Positions 60,601 to 64,000 of a stretch of 64,000 bases of DNA are shown one piece after another; positions within the stretch are counted from its first letter, which is position 1, and each line of letters begins with the position of its first letter. This DNA comes from Allodiplogaster sudhausi (taxonomy: Eukaryota > Nematoda > Chromadorea > Rhabditida > Diplogasteridae), in NCBI GenBank assembly GCA_945643635.1, contig CALZFC010000027.1, positions 2,247,501 through 2,311,500 of the forward strand. Direction: 5' to 3'. Under the pieces are notes generated by a model, which searched no databases, was not told the DNA's origin, and saw only the letters and a list, made by a program, of their open reading frames with translations. Made by a program: the position numbers and the translations under genes.

Positions 60601-63311
60601 CGTTTCCTCCATCGGAAAGGAGAGCTCAGGCGACGCCGAATTCTCCTCTGAATAATAACGACAAAAATACAAGAAATTCTTTTTAAAATCATTTTACAAA
60701 TACAGTAACGTTTGAAAATAAATCGCTAAACAGTACCACGCTTCATGTCATTCGAATTGTTGTCCTCCGAGTCTCGGCAAACTTCAGCCGGCATTATCTG
60801 CGTCCGCTCTGCAGTATAAGGTAGTTAGTTGATTACTACGTCGATAATGAATATTTCCAACGAAGTCTTTGCATTTTCATCGAGAAGAAGTGCTCAAACT
60901 CTAAACTCTCTTAGAAGTGCTCAAACTCTAAGGATGTAAATATAAAGTAGAACAAAGTAAGACAAAAAAATACGGTACCCGAGTGTGCGCGCGACTGGTA
61001 GTCGGCGTAGCTGGCGATGGAGCGATAGGAGCGCTCGCTGTTGAAGTGCCAAGTCGCCTTGCGCCGGCCGCCCTTCGAGTAGACACGTGGCATTGGCTGC
61101 TTTCGGAGCTAGAACTTGTGCATCAATTAAACATACTATATAAATATGTATAGATATTATTTATTTATTTATTTTCTTATTTACTCATGTTACTCCATAT
61201 TTTCATTCAACGGATATTAATCGTTTGCGGATTCACTTGCAAAGACGAGCATGTACAATTGGGGGGGGGAATGAGTAAAGCGTGGAAAGAGAAGTCATAC
61301 TAATTATCTACCTCAATCTTCCGCTCCGGCTGAAGTTGCGCAAGGCGCTCCGAGGTGAACACGCCGATGTCGATGCCGACCAATTCGGTGAGTCCGCTGG
61401 AAAGAACGGCTGTCTTTCTTACAACAAAACATTTATTTATTTATCGTCATCAAAATAATTCTGAATGCGAAAACATTTGAATAGACAATAATCTGTATAA
61501 TTGTTAAGAAAAGTTCTTTCAATATTATGAAATGATTGTCGAATTTTCTCGTAGAAACAGCCAATAAAGCAACAAAAAAATCCTTGTGGGCCGGCAAATA
61601 AAAAGGGCCTATTCTTGCTCACCGAATGAGGCAGATTGGATGCGAGAGGCAAGCATCGCGGAATCGATCCGAGTGCGCATCCTCCAGTGTCTCGGGCACA
61701 AGGACGGCCACCACGGGTTCGAGGACGCTCTATAACAAGTAACGGTTTCGTGTACATACATATATTATATTTAATATACATACATATATCGTTTTACACA
61801 CATTAGAAAACTTCATGCAGTATGTACATATTAAAGTTTTCTTACATTTTGCTGTAAACTTTGTCTCATGTGAACAAACACTCTTCGAATAGGTTTAGTT
61901 AGTTATCGAGGCATCAAGGGATACTTTTTGCATGACAAACCGTGTACGGCGAAGTTTCATTCTCGGGCTGACTAGGAAACAGCGGATTCTCGTCGAATAT
62001 TGGCTTGAATCTGTCAGTTCCACGAAGTTGGCAAAGTTCCACCAGCTCCCTTGCTGAAAAAGAATGGAGTTCGCGACCAAGAAAACAACTACTGCTTATT
62101 AGGATGTAGCATTACTTGCTGAGCGCTCTGCTAAGCATATACTTTAGACAAGTGGAAGCAACTAAAAGTGATGATAACAGGCAAATGACCCGTGATATCC
62201 TCGTCGACGTAGAGCTTTGATGTCAGCGAAAACTCATGCGGAAGGCGATAGCCGTTAGCTGCCCTCTTCGGCCTGATAAAAGATGTTTATAAGATATAAG
62301 AAAAATAATATATATGTACACATGCTGAACGAGAACAGTCGTAGGTTGAGAGAATGTATACATGTAAATGAAGCATTGTGAAAAGAGAAATTTTCATAAT
62401 TTGGCTTTGTAAAAGTGACTAGCCACTAATGATCTAAAAAAATAAATATAGGAAACACACCACTTGCTCCTCGCTCGAAGAATTCGTGCAATTCGCGATC
62501 TTCGCTTGACTCGCGTCGTCATTGGAAAGCACTTTGTTGTGACCTAAAAACCACATTCCAAGGATTAAATAAGCAAACGGATTTAAAAAAAACGTAGTCC
62601 TCTTCGCCAGTTATCGGCGCAGCATTCTGGTTTTCAGCCAGTTTTTTTTCTCTCTAGTAATCCTCTCAAGCGTGCCACTTATGTATAGTATATGTCCGTA
62701 AATAAAGAGAAAGTAAAGAAGTGCTCGACCGCCCACGAATTGAACGTATATGTAGGTACATGCATATAATATGTTGCTATTGACTACTTTGAAACTGTGT
62801 CACACTCTAGCAAAGTATTGTTTATAAATACTCTACAATTAACCTCTTTGAAACTGTGTCACAATCCAGCAAAGTATAGTTTATCAATACTTTGTCTGTT
62901 GACTACTTTAAACTATGACAAAATGCAACAAACACATAAATGCTTTGCTATTAACCATTTTAAAAGTATCCGCCGGCACCTCGGTCATCGTAGCCTGATC
63001 GGCCGTGGTGGGTGGCTGCCGATCGGGCGGCGGGCTCTTTCTCGTCTCGTAGATCTCTCCCGAGATGGGCGAGCTGCTCCGGCTGCCACCGCCGCTGCTG
63101 CCGCAGCAGCTCTGGCTCGCCGCGCTGCTGCTCGCCATCTCGTCGTCCGCCGTGCATGTCGACGCGTCTTCTACCTGTTTATATACATATATATTCTTTA
63201 TTGATCTAAAAAAAAAGTGTAGTTTTTTTTATTACAAGAGTTTTTTTTAAGAAAACAATAATTACCGAGGCATAATATCGACATGTGAGTATATAAAGAT
63301 ACATACATACT

Positions 63312-63353
<42 letters not shown>

Positions 63354-63508
63354 TACATAATCAGAAATATATGTAAGCGTAAACAATTAACAACGAGAGC
63401 GTGAGTTTTTTTTTATACCTTGGGCCTCTTGGCGGGCGGTAGAATTTCGAGGAAGCATTCTTCTTCCTCTTCAGCTGATATTAACGACGGATCCTCCATG
63501 ACGTCCAT
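57656..63508 (-). CDS. KDM6: KDM6/UTX-like JmjC histone H3K27 demethylase
   Basis: About 18 exons run from ATG 63508 ([19 protein letters not shown]) to a stop near 57656. The middle carries the pre-JmjC motif [28 protein letters not shown] and [11 protein letters not shown]. The JmjC core has [20 protein letters not shown] (HxE iron ligands), [27 protein letters not shown] and [20 protein letters not shown] (third iron His). The Cys-rich GATA-like segment follows ([17 protein letters not shown]), as in UTX/JMJD3. These match an Fe(II)/2-oxoglutarate enzyme removing methyl groups from H3K27 in the nucleus. The N-terminus is short and acidic/Ser-rich without TPR repeats, like nematode jmjd-3 proteins. 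The exon ending VYR (59152) uses a GC donor. The last exon boundary is the weakest point. Confidence 0.88.
59245..59722. mobile_element. Palindromic Tc1/mariner-type MITE, 478 bp
   Basis: Almost the whole element is an imperfect inverted repeat with arms of about 230 bases: cagtcccgcccaacatttca at 59245 and its complement ending at 59722. It is flanked by TA on both sides (59243-59244, 59723-59724), the target duplication of Tc1/mariner elements. There is no transposase. It lies in the intron of the KDM6-like gene between the exons ending at 59866 and starting at 59225. Confidence 0.85.
63316..63350. repeat. (CT)n microsatellite in intron 1 of the KDM6-like gene
   Basis: A perfect run of about 16 CT units. 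Confidence 0.9.
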
Positions 63509-64000
63509 GGTGAGCTAGTGGCTGGAATGAGGAAGTCTCTTGGCTCAAGGTAGCATCCGAGAGAGAGACAAATAGAGAGATAGTGTGAAAGAGAAAAAGA
63601 GAGAGAAATAGACAGATAGTGAGAGAGAGAGTGAGCGAGAGAGATGAGAGAGCGAGATGGCGAGAGAGAGAGAGAGAGAGAGAGAGAAGGCGCGGCGTGG
63701 TTCGAAGCGACGATGCGAATGAGATAATGCAAGCTGTCAAGCAGAATAGACACAAGTCGTCAGTAATAATCTCAGGGATATGTTATGGTTGATAAGGAGA
63801 TGGTGAGAGAGGCGGAAAGGCGGGCAAATGAGAGTAGTCTAGAAGGAAGAGTACGTAAAAGAGGAGTGAGAGATTGGCAAGAGGAAGTAGGATAAGCTGA
63901 CATCCTGAGAAGGATATGCAAGGATATATGTATGTATGTATGCATACTCTCTCTCGTTCTCTCTCACCTGGTTTCTGCTCTCTTCCAGGAGATAATGACG
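63509..64000. other. 5' flank of the KDM6-like gene to the window end
   Basis: GA-rich tracts near 63560-63690 and a tgtatgta/catac run near 63928-63945. No other gene or motif is supported. Confidence 0.45.

Overview
This is a eukaryotic, multi-exon window. Exons are short (about 50-200 nt) and relatively GC-rich; introns are AT-rich with acceptors such as tttcag, ttgcag and ttctag. Secreted proteins with a Thr-rich linker before a CxxC module, a Gly/Tyr repeat peptide of the nlp/caenacin kind, and a KDM6-type demethylase that starts without TPR repeats all suggest a nematode, possibly a clade V or diplogastrid-like species. That assignment is inference; no species marker is visible.

Layout. 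Bases 1-21.2 kb carry three tandem plus-strand copies of a secreted Cys-rich gene family. Copy 1 is partial and damaged, copy 2 has 8 exons and copy 3 has 12. They lie among many CT-rich dispersed elements, a truncated non-LTR retrotransposon and an SGF29-like fragment. Copy 3 contains two very large microsatellites: about 2.9 kb of TTTCC repeats and a perfect (TTC)138 array just upstream of its last acceptor. Bases 21.2-26.5 kb are gene-poor and hold a GC-rich hAT-like element interrupted by a second element. Bases 26.5-28.3 kb encode a PRADC1-like secreted PA-domain protein. Bases 28.9-35.9 kb encode an unrecognised helical 651-aa protein (18 exons) with a Pro/Tyr-rich gene nested on the opposite strand in one intron.

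Bases 36.3-48.7 kb form a cluster of five secreted-protein genes, four on the minus strand. Two long ones join low-complexity His- or Glu-rich N-termini to a shared basic Cys-rich domain. One is a 638-aa acidic His-rich protein, one a small GY-rich peptide and one a 134-aa Cys-rich protein. This cluster is the best candidate for an undescribed system, perhaps an extracellular matrix or metal-binding assembly. Bases 52.9-56.1 kb encode a GT31 glycosyltransferase with an unusual Lys/Glu-repeat tail. Bases 57.7-63.5 kb (minus) encode a KDM6/UTX-like JmjC histone demethylase with a Tc1/mariner-type MITE in one intron.

Exon structures were read by eye from splice motifs, phase and paralogue comparison; no alignment or RNA evidence was available.
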